A stretch of DNA of 64,000 nt from NCBI GenBank assembly GCA_030737875.1, contig CM060909.1, positions 33,655,159 to 33,719,158 on the forward strand, given 5' to 3'. The notes beneath the pieces were generated by a model, which was not told where the DNA came from, ran no database searches, and saw only the letters and a program-made list of their open reading frames with translations. Numbering within the stretch: the stretch's first letter is position 1; the number at the start of each line of letters is the position of its first letter. Origin of the DNA: Allium sativum (lineage: Eukaryota; Streptophyta; Magnoliopsida; Asparagales; Amaryllidaceae). Positions 46,454 to 59,279 of this stretch are shown here, in pieces. The position numbers and the translations under genes are program-made.

Positions 46454-46458
46454 GAGTC

Positions 46459-47820
46459 TCCTTTGTACTGTTAGGTCCGGAAAACAATAATATATATATA
46501 ATCATAAATATACATTGCATCTCAATGATGAGGCATCCCAAAATTGGGGAAAACAATATAAAATGCCAAAATACGATATATAATTCGATATGCATACCTT
46601 TCGTTTGCGTTATTAGCGATTTGGCTTATTTTTAAGCTAGCAAAAGCAAATTTTTATGTGCAAGTAGCTCCAAAGCAAGCAAATTGTCTTCAGTCCCTAC
46701 TAACCCTCAATCATCCAAATAAGAACAGATATAAAAGAAATAAGTCTATATGTCTATAATAAATATATATATATATAATAGCAAATACATTCAAAACGAC
46801 AAATAAAACATTTAGCATTCACACTCATCCAAATAAGCAAAATAACAAATTTCAATGTCAATATATATTTGTACATTTTCATTTGTTTATTCCTTTATTT
46901 AATAATCATATTTCATTTTCTATTTATTTCCCAAATTCCATATCTCAAAACCATTATTTTATTAATATTTTAGTTTTAAATCACGAATTTCCCTAATGTT
47001 GTTTTTCTGAAATTTTGGTTTACACATATCTAAAAATTTACAACTCGAAATTTAAAAAAATTTCTTCCATTAGAAAACTGTGACCCCATAGAACCGAAAG
47101 ATTCTTGTTTCAAAGAAATCTGACTTATTTTGGATTCTATACATTCATTTAAACTTCAATTCGAAAAATTACGAACTCCAGCTACGCAACGCTCGTTTTA
47201 ATTAAGTTTAATTAATTCGTTCAATCTTCATTAAATTTATAAATTATAGACCAATCCACTTATATTACCACAACTAATTAAACATTTATTCAACTAGAAA
47301 TTATCGACCACCTTAAATTGCCAAATATTCAACCATCTATACCAATACATTTAATTTAAAACCAAATAATCCACTTCATTAGCTAATTTCATTTATTTGG
47401 TTTATTTTTTTGATTTGGTTAAATTAATTTTCGAACCTAACTCGGTGTATTAATCGCTTTTTCATACTTAAGTTCCATTAATTTTTATTTTACCATTCAT
47501 TATCCATGGCGATACTTGTATTATCTAATCGCTTAATCTTATAACATTTTAACTTCGTATATAATTGGTAATTTATGTGTATGCCAAAAAAAGGATTGAA
47601 TATTATACAAGTTCAATAGTTTTAAAATATCTTAGAATTCATTATTTCAAATTCCTTAAGAGTATCCATTTTTAATTTTTATAACTCTCTAATATTCATT
47701 TTTCTGTTACATAATTCGGAATTTTTTTATAATTTCAATTTTAGTCCATTTCAACAATTTGAATATCATTAACTATTCAAGAACTTAAAATTTCAACTTC
47801 AGGCTCATTTGTAAATCCAC

Positions 47821-47861
<41 letters not shown>

Positions 47862-48576
47862 ATCTTTTATAACAAACCATAATTTAAGAGATTCAAATGA
47901 ACCCAACAAAGTATAAAATGTTAAGTGATCTTCCCCACTTAGTCTCTTGGAAATAATGTTGATAATGCGTGCACTCATCAACGAAATCCTTTCCAAAGGC
48001 AAAGGGGAAAGAGTATACACTTATTTCAAAATTCTTTGAAAACAATTTCTATATGAAACAACTTTTTAAAATATAAATATATTATTCCAAACCATTTGCA
48101 AAGCAATATTACAAAACCACCCTAATTAAAATCTCAAATTCCTATTTTACTTCTTATTTCATTACTAATAAATTTCTATATTTGATTTTCTTAAACCGTT
48201 CAATAATCAATGGTTCTAATTATAAATTAACTGAATGATAAATGATGAAAATTTAATATTATCATCAACAAAATCAAAATTCATATATTTTTAAATAATT
48301 CTATATATATAAAATATAATTCAAAACAATATTATGTGATAAGCCCTGTTCGAGTGTTTAGAAATCCCTGTCGATGCCTTGGCGTCCCAAGTACCGACTG
48401 GAATTCATAAATACTCAGTAGAACAACCAACATAATACAAACCCATTTTTATATCAAAATACAAAGATGCTCTTTCATATACACTCAAACTCATTTTAGG
48501 GTATTACTACCCTATCTCTAATGAGTTAATCCCACATAGAGCCAAGGTTTTCGTTAAACCTCGCTCTGATACCAGA
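46459..48576 (-). other. Internal region of the old element, 5' part, non-coding
   Basis: AT-rich with no gag or pol recognised in any frame. It holds a block (about 47090-47215) similar to 61-195 at the window start and an AT dinucleotide run (about 47825-47853). 48335-48562 is the leader beside the primer site GCTCTGATACCA (48563-48574, complement of TGGTATCAGAGC). Confidence 0.65.
47825..47853. repeat. (TA)n microsatellite
   Basis: About 14 TA dinucleotides in a row followed by TGTATAT. Confidence 0.9.
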
Positions 48577-49437
48577 TGTGACATCCATGATTTTTGACCG
48601 TTCAAATCGATAATGATCCTCAATGTCGACTTAAACAAATCATAAATACGGATAGTTATTGGGATTTATATAAGAAAAAGAAGAGAAGAAGAAAAACAAA
48701 CACAGAATCTCACAGTGGAAGGACAAAATATAATAATAAAATAACAGTTCATAAAGCTGTTAAAACGTACATTTGATTATACACTTACAATGGTTATTAG
48801 AGTTAACCGTCATAAACATACCAATATTTGCAGTGGAATAAATAGTAATAAATACGTCTGTTGAGCTCCATCTTTATCTCCATAATGGTATCTTCAATAA
48901 CTAAAAAATCAGGCTGACCTAAGCATAAATGAAAAGACAAAAACACTCGGATCAGAACAAAAATGTTCTCATATTAGTTAAATCAATTTCATGTGATAGT
49001 ATGAGTGCAATAACTTAAGAGGTGTTACGGGAAATTCCATCTCTTAAGGATCCGTCAAACGAGATACTATATAATATAATACGCTATTATAATAGTGTCT
49101 ATGGTTAAATATAAAATATTAAAATAATGAAAGTGGGATTACCATTATTTCCCTTACACCGTTTATACCGTTCCCGTACAGTTTGCATATAACACACCAA
49201 TACGTCGACGGATAGGGATGCGTCATGATATGACAACGTTAAATCAAAATCATAAGGGGCTCTATCAGGATAGTAAGACAAGGCACACGAGGAATGTTCA
49301 GAGTATGAATATACTAGTTCCACACCCGGACTGGGGGTAACGCATAGCCGCGACTACCGCCCACCTTGGACAACACTTCCAAATCACGGATGCGCATCAA
49401 ATCAAATCAATCAAACTGAGGGACTATAGTAATAAAG
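48577..49437 (-). repeat. 5' LTR of the old element, left piece
   Basis: Starts TGTGACATCCATGATTTTTG and matches 37383-38245 with scattered changes. It ends at TAAAG (49433-49437), the target-site duplication of the 6.1 kb insertion. Possible intron acceptor at 48901-48902. Confidence 0.88.
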
Positions 49438-49842
49438 TGTAATAACCCGGAAATTCTGGGCCAGTTTAAATTTTTTATTTTGGCAATTTTAGCAAATTTT
49501 GAACATTTAAAATGAATTATTTTAAATAATATTGATGAGAAATTCATTTTGAATATAATTCGAACATATATATTATATACGTCGTCGTTAGAATATAAAT
49601 AATTATATATAATTATAAAAGGAGTTGAAAATGGCGCGGTAGTTCGATAATTCGATTTCAAACTTCAATTGAATGTACCGGGTGCAAAACAATCCGGATT
49701 TTAGTGAAACCAAAAATAACAGGATCTATTTGATAATATCTTTTCAACGAATCCGAAAAATTGAGATTTCATAGCAGGAATCAAAAGATATGTCCAGTTG
49801 AAAATTCTGAATAGTCGCTATGGAATTCAGGCCCTTAAAAAT

Positions 49843-50150
49843 AGCCATTTTGCAAACGACCTCGGATTTCGACGAAACCACTTTTGTTGGGTCCGTGATG
49901 TCAATTTATTGCTAAATTCCAAATTTCATAATTTTTCGAATCAATATGTGAGCGTGGCAAAGGAAAACGCGTTTGACCAGTTATAATTGATTTTAATCGA
50001 CTGGAAAATGACCATTTTTCCAACGGTCTCGGAATTCGACGAGACTAGTTTTGTTAGGACCGTATGGTCAATACGAAGCTAGAAAATATTTTTCGGGAAT
50101 TTTTCGAGTTAGTATGTGACCCCGGTAAATTGAAATGCGCGTTCAAATTC
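49843..50150 (+). repeat. Duplicated U3 module in the 6.1 kb LTR
   Basis: Two diverged copies (49843-49975, 50010-50150). Copy two holds GTTAGGACCGTATGGTCAAT, GAGTTAGTATGTGACCCCGG and TAAATTGAAATGCGCGTT, matching the module in the old element at 40618-40935. Confidence 0.68.
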
Positions 50151-50334
50151 AATATATAGAGTTATATGTTGATTTTCACGGAAACTGATTGTAACTATCG
50201 AATCAGCCTACGATACATATCCCATTGTGTTCGGAATGGGGGTAATACGCTATGGACGACAGGCGGTGGGCCTCGTTTAGAGGTCATATGTAAAAGTCAA
50301 CTTTTTGAAATTAAAATAATAAAAAAATAATATT

Positions 50335-50704
50335 CTCTCTCCCTCTCCTTTATTTCTCTCTGCCCCCCCTTTTTATTCTTCGTTCAGCAGAGAGAAAAAA
50401 AAAGAAGACGAAGAGGGGGGAGGAGCACCGTTGCTCCCCCCCCCCCCCCATCAGGGCGCCGCCGCGCCTCAGGAGGGGCGCCACCTCCGAACCCCCACCC
50501 CCTGCCCTCGCGAACGCGACAGCCCCCCCCCTCCTGTTCGATCGACGCGATGAAACCGCCCCCCTCCCATCGAAGACAGCCTCCGACCGACGCGAAGACC
50601 CCCCCTGCTGCGCCCTAGCCTGGAACCCCCCCTCCCTCGCCTGCTCCGCCCGCCACCACCGGCGAACTCCAGCCCCCTCTGATCTCTCTTCTCCCCCATC
50701 CACT
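50335..50704 (+). other. C-rich leader (possible first exon of the LTR transcript)
   Basis: An abrupt GC-rich, C-run-rich stretch in AT-rich DNA, opened by CTCTCTCCCTCTCC and closed by a GTAAGC donor at 50705. The minus-strand frames over it are Gly/Arg low-complexity strings and are not credible genes. It looks like a retroelement 5' leader. Confidence 0.4.
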
Positions 50705-50790
50705 GTAAGCTTCCATCTTTTTTTATTTTTTTATTTTATTTATTTATTTTGTTTTGTGTTAATCTATTTTAAATAGTTTTGCTAGTTTAA

Positions 50791-50903
50791 TAGAAAAGAT
50801 TAGATTTTTAAAATAGAAAAGATTAGATTTTTAAAATAGAAAAGATTAGATTTTTAAAATAGAAAAGATTAGATTTTTAAAATAGAAAAGATTAGATTTT
50901 TGA
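50791..50903. repeat. 23-bp tandem repeat (~5 copies)
   Basis: Unit TAGAAAAGATTAGATTTTT plus AAAA. It is followed at 50912-50984 by three copies of another 23-bp unit, GGCGAGATCTTTATATGT plus AAAAA. Confidence 0.9.
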
Positions 50904-50984
50904 AGTTTAAAAAGGAGAGATCTTTATATGTAAAAAGGCGAGATCTTTATATGTAAAAAGGCGAAATATTTATATGAAAAATAG

Positions 50985-51215
50985 CGTGATAAAAATATAA
51001 TTTTTATCTATATAGTAGCAATGTAAAAATATAATTTTTATCCATATAGCGAAGTAAAAATTCGATTTTTATATATTGAATAGCATAGTAAAAATTCGAT
51101 TTTTATATATTGAATAGCATAGTAAAAATTCGATTTTTATATATTGAATAGCATAGTAAAAAATTCGGTTTTTATATATTGAAAAGCGAAGTAAAAATTC
51201 GATTTTTACATATGT
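50985..51215. repeat. ~34-bp tandem repeat (~6 copies)
   Basis: Unit contains GTAAAAATTCGATTTTTATA and TATTGAATAGCATA. Each unit includes the inverted pair TAAAAAT-TCG-ATTTTTA, so each could form a small hairpin. Confidence 0.85.
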
Positions 51216-51944
51216 AGTGGCTACGGGCAACGAAAGTGATAAGAGACGAGAACAGTGAAGATTTCCTGCATTAGAAGTGCCGTGGAGTTAGGATAGCTAT
51301 TGGTGAGAACTTCTCACTCAAATTTCCTTTTCTAAGTTATATACATATACTAGGATGCAGACGGTGTTTAGTAGCACCTGACACCCGTCATCCACAGACC
51401 ATGGATGGCTTGTTTGTTTGATTGATGTGTTGTGAAATTTGTTTGTGAAGGTTATGTGAAATAGATAATGAAATATATTCATGTGTTGAAATAAAATAAA
51501 ATATTTATATAGTTAAAAATATTTTATCGTTAAAATATAATTTTTAACGTGAATGTGAATAAATAAATAATTATAAACAAATCGACCGATTTGTTTATAT
51601 ACACTGATTTGACTGATATCGATTGGGTCGATAAATTTTACACATCGCCCAACTGCACAAATAAAATCTGTGTTTGATTGTTTGAAACCCCACACGGGTA
51701 TTGGGACGAAATACGACATACACTAATCCCAATAATTAGTTGTATGTCGATCGATTGATTGACAGGCTGTTATAAGCGTTAGATATCTATATTTGATGCT
51801 TATACAGTGTAGTGCACTTTGGATGATGGTTGATTATTTATCGTTGCTATTATATACATATGTTGTATGGAATCCATATAGTTAACGCTATATGGTAATT
51901 GATTGGGCCTCATTCCAATTTAAAAAATAAAGAATATTATAAAA

Positions 51945-52230
51945 TAAAGGTTCATGTGTTGACAGTACTCATCTGTTGAGATTATTCATGTGTTGAACGA
52001 AATATTTTAACAATAAAATTTACATCTTTATCTTTATAGAATAAAGGTTCATGTGTTGACAGTACTCATCCGTTGAGATTAGTCATGTGTTGAACGAAAT
52101 ATTTTAACAATAAAATTTACATCTTTATTATTATAAAATAAAGGTTCATGTGTTGACAGTACTCATCCGTTGAGATTAGTCATGTGTTGAACGAAATATT
52201 TTAACAATAAAATTTACATCTTTATCGTAT
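51945..52230. repeat. 97-bp tandem repeat (3 copies, partial fourth)
   Basis: Units begin near 51948, 52045 and 52142 with AAGGTTCATGTGTTGACAGT. A partial copy at about 52424-52466 has GGACAGTACTCATCCGTTGA. Confidence 0.9.
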
Positions 52231-52569
52231 TTGAAATTAGAAACTAACTGGAAAATAGATAAGATGAGTGGTCTCCTGAATATGGATCTGATGTTGGTTT
52301 CGGCCTTCGGGGTTAATATTTAGGGAATCATTCTCTTACTAGTTTACAGTTGGAGTCTGATTTGAAATCAAACGATAGATACCATAATTTTTATAAAATA
52401 TATTAAATAACAAAAATAGTCACACGTGGACAGTACTCATCCGTTGAGATTAGTCGTGTGTTGACAAAGATATAGAGTCGTGTATTGAAAGAAATATAGA
52501 TCCATTTGTTGAATATAAAGCCGTGTTGATTAGAGATGCGCTATTTTGACGTGAACGATATTTATATCA

Positions 52570-52860
52570 ATTATATTTGAATTGAATTTGATTTGAATTT
52601 GATTTAATTAGAAAGCGAATTTGATTTGATTTGAATAGAAAATGAATTGAATTTGATTTAATTAGAAAACGAATTTGATTTGAATTGGATAGAAAGCGAA
52701 TTTGATTTGAATTGAATAGAAAGCGAATTTGATTTGAATTGAATAGAAAACGAATTTGAATTGAATTGAATAGAAAACGAATTTGAAGTGAATTGAAAAG
52801 GAAATGAATTCGAGTCGAATTAAAATCGATTTGAATTGAAATCAAATAGAAATTAAAGTA
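52570..52860. repeat. ~27-bp tandem repeat, degenerate (~9 copies)
   Basis: Unit GCGAATTTGATTTGAATTGA plus ATAGAAA with many small changes. It yields a Phe/Ile/Asn-rich open frame on the minus strand that is an artefact of the repeat. Confidence 0.85.
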
Positions 52861-55573
52861 AAAAGGATTTATAATAGAAAATTTAATCTTGATTTGAATT
52901 TGAAATAAAGGTTGAAATTGTTTTTGAAACGAATTCAAAACTATTTATAAAATTCGTTTTAAATAGTAATCGACGAAATATATATTATATATATTATATA
53001 TATAATATAATGGCCTGAATAGAACGCACCGCGCCGCGGCTGTTCGTGAATTTCGACCATTTATTTCAAACGGACATTACGGGAGATCCGACCGACGGAT
53101 TCTCCTAAAACCGGAACCATTGGGTTCGTATCGAAAAGAGATTTCTAACGAATATTAGAAATTCGAAATCTAATAGTTGGATTTAGAGATACGTCCAAAT
53201 CAAATTTGAAAAAGGTCGCTGTAAGTGCAGTTCGATGGCCGTTGATGGAAATCGACTGTACGGGCCTTAATAAAATTATTAAAAATAGCAATAATTTGTG
53301 TAAAATCATAAGTAATGATTTGGGAAAAATTGGGATGAAAAACTCCATATTTGAAACGATAAAAATAGATCTTTATCAAAACGAACTAGTTTTGAACTAA
53401 AATTAAACCCGTTTATTTTTAAATAAATAAATTGGATTTGAAACGGGTTTTAAATAGATTTGATTTGTGGGTTTATCGTGAACTGTGTTTTAAACAACAC
53501 TAGTTCTTTAACCCTGTAAAAGGAGTTTTAATGAATCTGCAATTAGATTGAAATATGAATTGATAATCTAAATTATCAAATTTGGCAAATGAGCGAGAAT
53601 GGAGTATCACTAGTTTTGCTCCAAAGCGATAGTTAAATCTTTAATTAGATTTGAACGGGAAATGGTAATTAATTTTACCGATAACACCGTGGTGTTAGAT
53701 ATGGAGTATGACCAGTTTTTCTTCATGGGATGATTAGGTTGGGATTGGGAAATAAAATAAATAAGTACTTCGGTGTGGTTCGCTAATCTCGACTAGTTTG
53801 GAAAAACCATAATTTGGTTTGAAATGACATCCAAAGGAAGATTAAAAGATAAATTTAAAGAATTTGTCTTGGATAAAATTAATGGGAACCTTTCCCAGAG
53901 AATATGAATTGGAATGAGGCGTATGTTGTGTTTGTGTAACATTTATTTTTAATATACGCGGGTTGTTCGGAAAGTCCGGGTTTATACCCATACTGAATAA
54001 CCGATTCGACGATAAGTCGAAGATGAAGACGGTGGTTGAAGACCGGAAGTCTTCACATCGTTTGGGTGATTATTGATGATCTTGATTGGGCTGTACACCC
54101 AAGATGAGGGAATCAGTTAGTGGTCGTCCAGACGTACTTGGAGATCGATGGATATGCGAGGAAAGTGCCTCCGGTTTCATTCAGACCCAGAACGAACTTG
54201 TAAATGGATTGTGTGTCTGACATTGGATTTTATTCTGTGTTGATTGATTTCAGTTAAATATATATCTGTTTGGCGGTAGAGAATTTATTCTCCTGCTTAA
54301 CGCCCTTCTCTGAGACGTACGAGCTTAGAGGTTATATATCGATAGATATCAATCACATGGCATGAATTGCCTGTGTGGCACGCTGAGTTGCATGGATCAA
54401 GGCTTCTGTTGGAAAGCAAAGTCTTGTGGTTGATGATCAAAGCACGACCTATGTGGCATAGCTTTGTGTATAACGTGAATTCGCGAGCCTCACACCTCGG
54501 TATGATTTAAACGGGATACGGACCGCTGGAAGAACACGACGTTTCTTTCTAGCTTTGGTGGTGTCAGTGACTTACCAGCCCTGACATTTATATACTTTTC
54601 ACCTTTGTGGTTGTTTGAATGAGGCGCCTCGATTATAGGTCTGTAAGGACCGGGAAACGTGTGTTCAGGAATAACTAATCCTCAAACGTAAGAGAGGACT
54701 GGCCCAGCCGAATCCGGGGTTGCCCAGAGTGTGTAGTCCCGAGGCATGTGCTAGAGTGTCTCGAAGTGGAGAGGATCTTGCCCCTTGCCTCGACTCATGA
54801 CGGAAATCCAATTTCCAATACGTGTTTTTCGGTTTTATTTGTAGAGCCTAGTATGGCGACATGATAGATGGTACCCATGCCGCCTAGGATTAGTATTTAT
54901 GATTGAAATTGTTTTGACACTATAAACTTATAATAGTATCAAATGATTTGTTTTAAACATACCAAGCATGTTTGGCTATTATAAGGGAAAACCCTATCCT
55001 CCGGCTTGCGTTGCATTGTGTGATGGGACCTGGATCTTATAATAGCTTCATTTTTCGAAAAAGCATTGCGCTGTTTATCCTATGCACTGGTATTCAAGGG
55101 ACCACGTGGTCCCTTGAATTACTCTCTTTTAAAGTAAAGTTTAAATAACTGTTTTAGTTCTCACACCAGTCACATGACTGACCTGGAGTTTATTGTTTTA
55201 ACCTAAACTCTAGGTGCCCTTATTTTCGACACGGGCAGCTAGTAGTTTCGGTTTTGCGGATTTATATTCACAGGATCCTGGTTTACAGCTGGAATGATAT
55301 CCGGAAAGCTCTGTATCCGTATATCACCTTCAGTTGTGCTTTGTATTATTTTCCGCTGCTATGTAATTTATTGTAATCTCTGATATTTATCGAATGTAAT
55401 TTATTCATTTATACTCTGTATATTCTTGTATTCTGATGGAATTGTTGTGATAACAATGAAATGTTCTTCCGTCCGCGTTCCAGTTTGTCCTGTTCTCAAA
55501 ACGATCAGGGTTTCGAATGGTCTAGATCGGTTTAACGACTGATTCGGATCGAGCGAAATTCCCGGCCGTCACA

Positions 55574-58500
55574 TAAAGGAAGAAGTGTTGTCGATGGAGG
55601 TAACTAACCCCACTTGGTCATTGTATAGCCCAGTTTTAGTCATTTTAATTATGATCTGAAGGTCAAGGATCTCCATCATCTTTCTCTTTCTTTAAATCCA
55701 GCGACCGCCTCCGAATCAACCTACTTCATTCTGGAACTCCACCACGTACACAGTTGTTAAAGTGGTTTACGGTATTGACAAAGAGTATGACAATATCCGA
55801 TCCTGGTCTCTTTAAGCACCAATCATTTACATTTTACACACCGGTCAATTCTTTTACATTTCAAAGGGGTTCGTACTTCATGTCAAAAATATCATATTTC
55901 CTTAAAATCATTTAAATAGTCAAAATAGAATATTTCATAATGAAATCTCCTTTTAAAACCCAACTTAAATCATGAACAATTCCAAATTTTAAAATAATTT
56001 GAATATTAAAATAGTAAAAATATATTTGAAATAGTTTAGATATATAATTTGAAATAGTTGAAAAATAAATAGTTTGTAATTAAAATATAATTCTCAAATT
56101 TAGTAAAATCTATAGTTAAAATATTAGAATAATTTATAAAATAAATAGCTAATTATAAAATGATTTATTTAAAATTATTTATGAAATAAAATTGTAATAA
56201 AGTAAAATAATTAATACACAAAATATAATAATTATTATTAAAATAGTTTATAAAATGGTTTTGAAATACTATAGTTGGAATTAGAATCGTTTCCTTAAAA
56301 ATTCAATTGAGCTTGCATTTGTATTTCAATTTCAAGTTAAACTAATTAAACTTCGATATATCGATTAAATTTAAATATCCAAATGAATTCCAACCCAATT
56401 GAATTTTGACTTCATTTACCTTCAGTTTATATATTAATCAATTCCCTTTGGTTTATATCCAGATCCAAAATTCATATTCAAAGGCAATTAATTTATAAAA
56501 CATCATTGATATCATCTTTAAAATAATATTTCAAAATTCATGGTTAAAATATATTTTTATTTAACCAACCGGTGTCCGTATATAATTTTTTATCCTATGG
56601 CCAAGTGATATTTAAAATTTAATTTTAGTATTTTGGGAAAGGATATATATCATTTCAATCCAAATAAGGGTCATAGGTATTTATCATTTTAACCTACTTT
56701 CTTAATTCATTTTAATGATTAATATCGGGTTTATTTGATGCCCGTAACATCTAGGATAAATGATTGGGATTAATCAGCACAAACAATGGTCATATACGAA
56801 TAAATACAAATACCAGTTAAATTCTCACAATTAACATCAATTTGTCAAACATATCAGATTCAAGCCATTCATCACACCAATATATACAAACAGTTCAATA
56901 TCATAAATTTTACTAGTTATCAGATGATGTTTTTTTTAAACTGGCAATTAAATGCCAAGTTATAACTTAACTATAAAACAGTTGAATTTAATTACACTAT
57001 CGATGCGCATAAATTTAAATATGCAATTTAAATTGTCACACATCAACTCATACAATCATATCATGATATGATATAAATTTAACTAATATTAGAATATTTT
57101 AGTTAGATGTGAGTGGGTTTAATCACTCACCTTTGGTTCTGAATGACATTGAAATCTAAATTTTAGCCCAAAAATCAATGGTCTTAGAATCAGTTCAAAT
57201 CAATGTCATCGCGAAGAGCTCGATGATACGATTCTGATGCAACAAACCGCGTGTCAATTGGAGCTCGTATGAAGAAGTTATACATGTTAGAACATTTGAG
57301 TTTTTAAATTATCAAAAATAATTAAATAATTCCCCTCACCAACTATTCAGTGCCACATCATCTCTTTCCTCCATCTTCCAGTGTCCGCACCTTCTTCTCG
57401 TTCTTCGCTCCAGCGTGTTTTGAACCCATCCCGTTCAACAAAACCAAATCATGCACAAAGCAATACTCCACCGTTCATTGATCAGGAAGCACCACTTCGA
57501 CCGCCTCCATGAATACTACATGTGCCCCGAATCCCACTGTACTCAGTGGTCCCTACATCCTTGTAAACAACGAAGAACTTGTTGCGTTTAGACAAGAATT
57601 CTGGCGATTTCAAGAGGCAAACCATATCATCATCCGTATGGATGGAAAGATCTCTCCGAGTACTATGATTTCCATGTATTAAGTTTTGAATTTTGTTGAT
57701 CGAATTGAGAGAAATTGAGGAGGGAAGTTTCGGATTTTCGTAGCCATGAAATTACGTACGGTGGTTGCACTGAAATTAGGGTTTTAAATAATATTTTAGT
57801 ATTAAAATGTATCGGTTTGCGTGTTTTAAAGCCAGAAATGAGACTGAGTCCAAATCAGGCCCACTTACTGCCTAGCAATATGTTTTGACGCATTCTAAAC
57901 ATAATGGAATAGGTTTCAAAGCCTAATTCCAAAGTCTATAACAATTTCATTTAAAATTTCATAATTTTAATCAAACAACATACAAATTTTCAACGTACAT
58001 TTCAACTTATCGAAGCCACATAATAACCCCAAAAAATATGAAATTTGGAATCTAGGTATATTTTGACGATATAGTCTTAACAAAATAAATTTCTTCGAAT
58101 TTGGAGTCCATTTGAAAATGGCCTTTTTAACTAGCTTATTAATTTCAACGTAATTTACAAAATGCGTTTAACTTCACTACGCTTACATACTAACTCCTAA
58201 TGACTTGAAATTTTAAACCTGACAATAATTTGGCATTCTGGATTCAAAAAAAATGAATTGCGTCGAATTCTGAGATCGTTTGCAAAATGAAATTTTTTGC
58301 CTATTAATTAACATAAATAAAATATTCATTATTCGCTTTAAAATTAAATTCAAGGTTTATAAATAATATTTAAATCAAAAAAATAAAATAAAATTCATAT
58401 GCATTGAAAAATGAATAATTTAATATTGCAACTTCAATTATCATTAATTCAAACAATTCAATTATGGATTTCAACATAGAATTTCACAAATTAAATCATA

Positions 58501-58581
58501 AAATATTATTTACAACCATATAATATCAAAATCATACTAAATTAAATAATATAAATTATCAAAAAATCTTGGGATGTTACA
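55574..58581 (-). repeat. 5' LTR of the old element, right piece
   Basis: Continues the LTR after the TAAAG duplication (55574-55578) and matches 38246-41227 with scattered substitutions and small indels. Donor GTGAGT at 57130, U3 modules about 57960-58290, LTR start at 58581. Flank TTTGG (58582-58586). Confidence 0.88.
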
Positions 58582-59279
58582 TTTGGGCAACAACAACAGC
58601 ATTCACTGCTGTATGCGGGCCTAACCATTGGCCTGGCCACCTCTCTAGCTACCTTATTGGACTTATGATTGGCCAGATGATTACGAGCCTGCACTACAGC
58701 TTAAGTCAAATAGTGCCTTAAAGAATTAGACTTCGCTGAAGTATTAATTGACTTATAAAGAACATATATAGGTCATACATCACCCTTCTTATTTTTGACG
58801 TTAGCATGTACAGGAATGGCAATGGGGGCGGGTTTTTGGTCTAAACCCGGTTGACCCACCCTTGTTTTTCCCATCAAACCTGCCCCATCGGGTCATTAGG
58901 GCAGGTTGACCCGAACCCAATTCAAAATTGTTCGGATCTTGGGGCATGTACGGGGTTGTCAATGCACCCCAACCTGACCCATAGCTCATTATTCCATCTA
59001 TAATATGTGACTGTATTATACATAAAATGCTATAATTATAAGATGGCTTAGTTAAAATACAATAGAAATGCACGCAACCCATTCTTTATTTTTGTCGCTT
59101 CTCACTACTCAGTTCGCACTTTCTCAATCTAAAGAAAAGAAACCTAGTCGATGCCTTCGTACAGTAATCTCATGATTATTGATTGCAATCTCCATCCCTA
59201 AGTTTTCAATTTTCCTTTAAAATACTGATTGTGAATCTCAGTTTTCAATTTCTAGTCAAAGCTCAAAGCAAAGCCGCTG
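58582..59279. other. Unassigned sequence between elements
   Basis: About 700 bp with no convincing gene. 58587 onward is the sequence that continued from 37382 before the old element inserted. A stretch at about 58812-58975 has GGAATGGCAATGGGGGCGGG and later GGGGTTGTCAATGCACCCC, which resembles hAT-type termini but lacks a matching inverted end. The last bases CGCTG (59275-59279) may be the target-site duplication of the next element; its partner lies outside the window. Confidence 0.4.

Larger units (their letters stand above)
50705..55273 (+). other. Predicted intron in the 6.1 kb LTR
   Basis: GTAAGC at 50705 and ATTCACAG before GATCCTGG at 55273. It would span all the tandem repeats. Only one copy exists here, so conservation cannot be used; weaker than the other predicted LTR introns. 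Confidence 0.28.
49438..55573 (+). mobile_element. 6.1 kb solo-LTR-like insertion (TG...CA, TSD TAAAG)
   Basis: Begins TGTAATAACCCGG and ends GGCCGTCACA; TAAAG is on both sides (49433-49437, 55574-55578). I see no second copy of either end, no primer site and no pol inside, so it reads as one very long LTR left after recombination. Plus-strand order is suggested by the U3 modules near the left end, a CT-rich start region near 50335, a GTAAGC donor at 50705 and a CACAG acceptor at 55273. No complete copy is available here to prove the LTR status. Confidence 0.72.
37383..58581 (-). mobile_element. Old non-coding LTR element (LARD-like), minus strand, with nested insertions
   Basis: Left LTR 37383-41227 and right LTR 48577-49437 plus 55579-58581 are clearly homologous but roughly 5-10% different by eye. 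A primer site (48563-48574) adjoins the right LTR and a polypurine tract adjoins the left, so it reads right to left. The flanks are TTCGG (37378-37382) and TTTGG (58582-58586), a 5-bp duplication with one C-to-T change. After removing the nested elements, the internal region is about 2.3 kb with no recognisable gag or pol, so it needed proteins from elsewhere. Confidence 0.88.

Noticed and set aside
50350..50703. Gly/Arg-rich minus-strand frames of 76-117 codons
   Set aside because: Low-complexity translation of the C-rich island; no start context or domain, and overlapping frames look equally open.
52567..52938. 123-codon Phe/Asn/Ile-rich minus-strand frame
   Set aside because: A by-product of the 27-bp tandem repeat.
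58812..58975. hAT-type MITE
   Set aside because: Left-end-like GGAATGGCAATGGGGGCGGG is present, but no inverted partner end or 8-bp duplication could be found.
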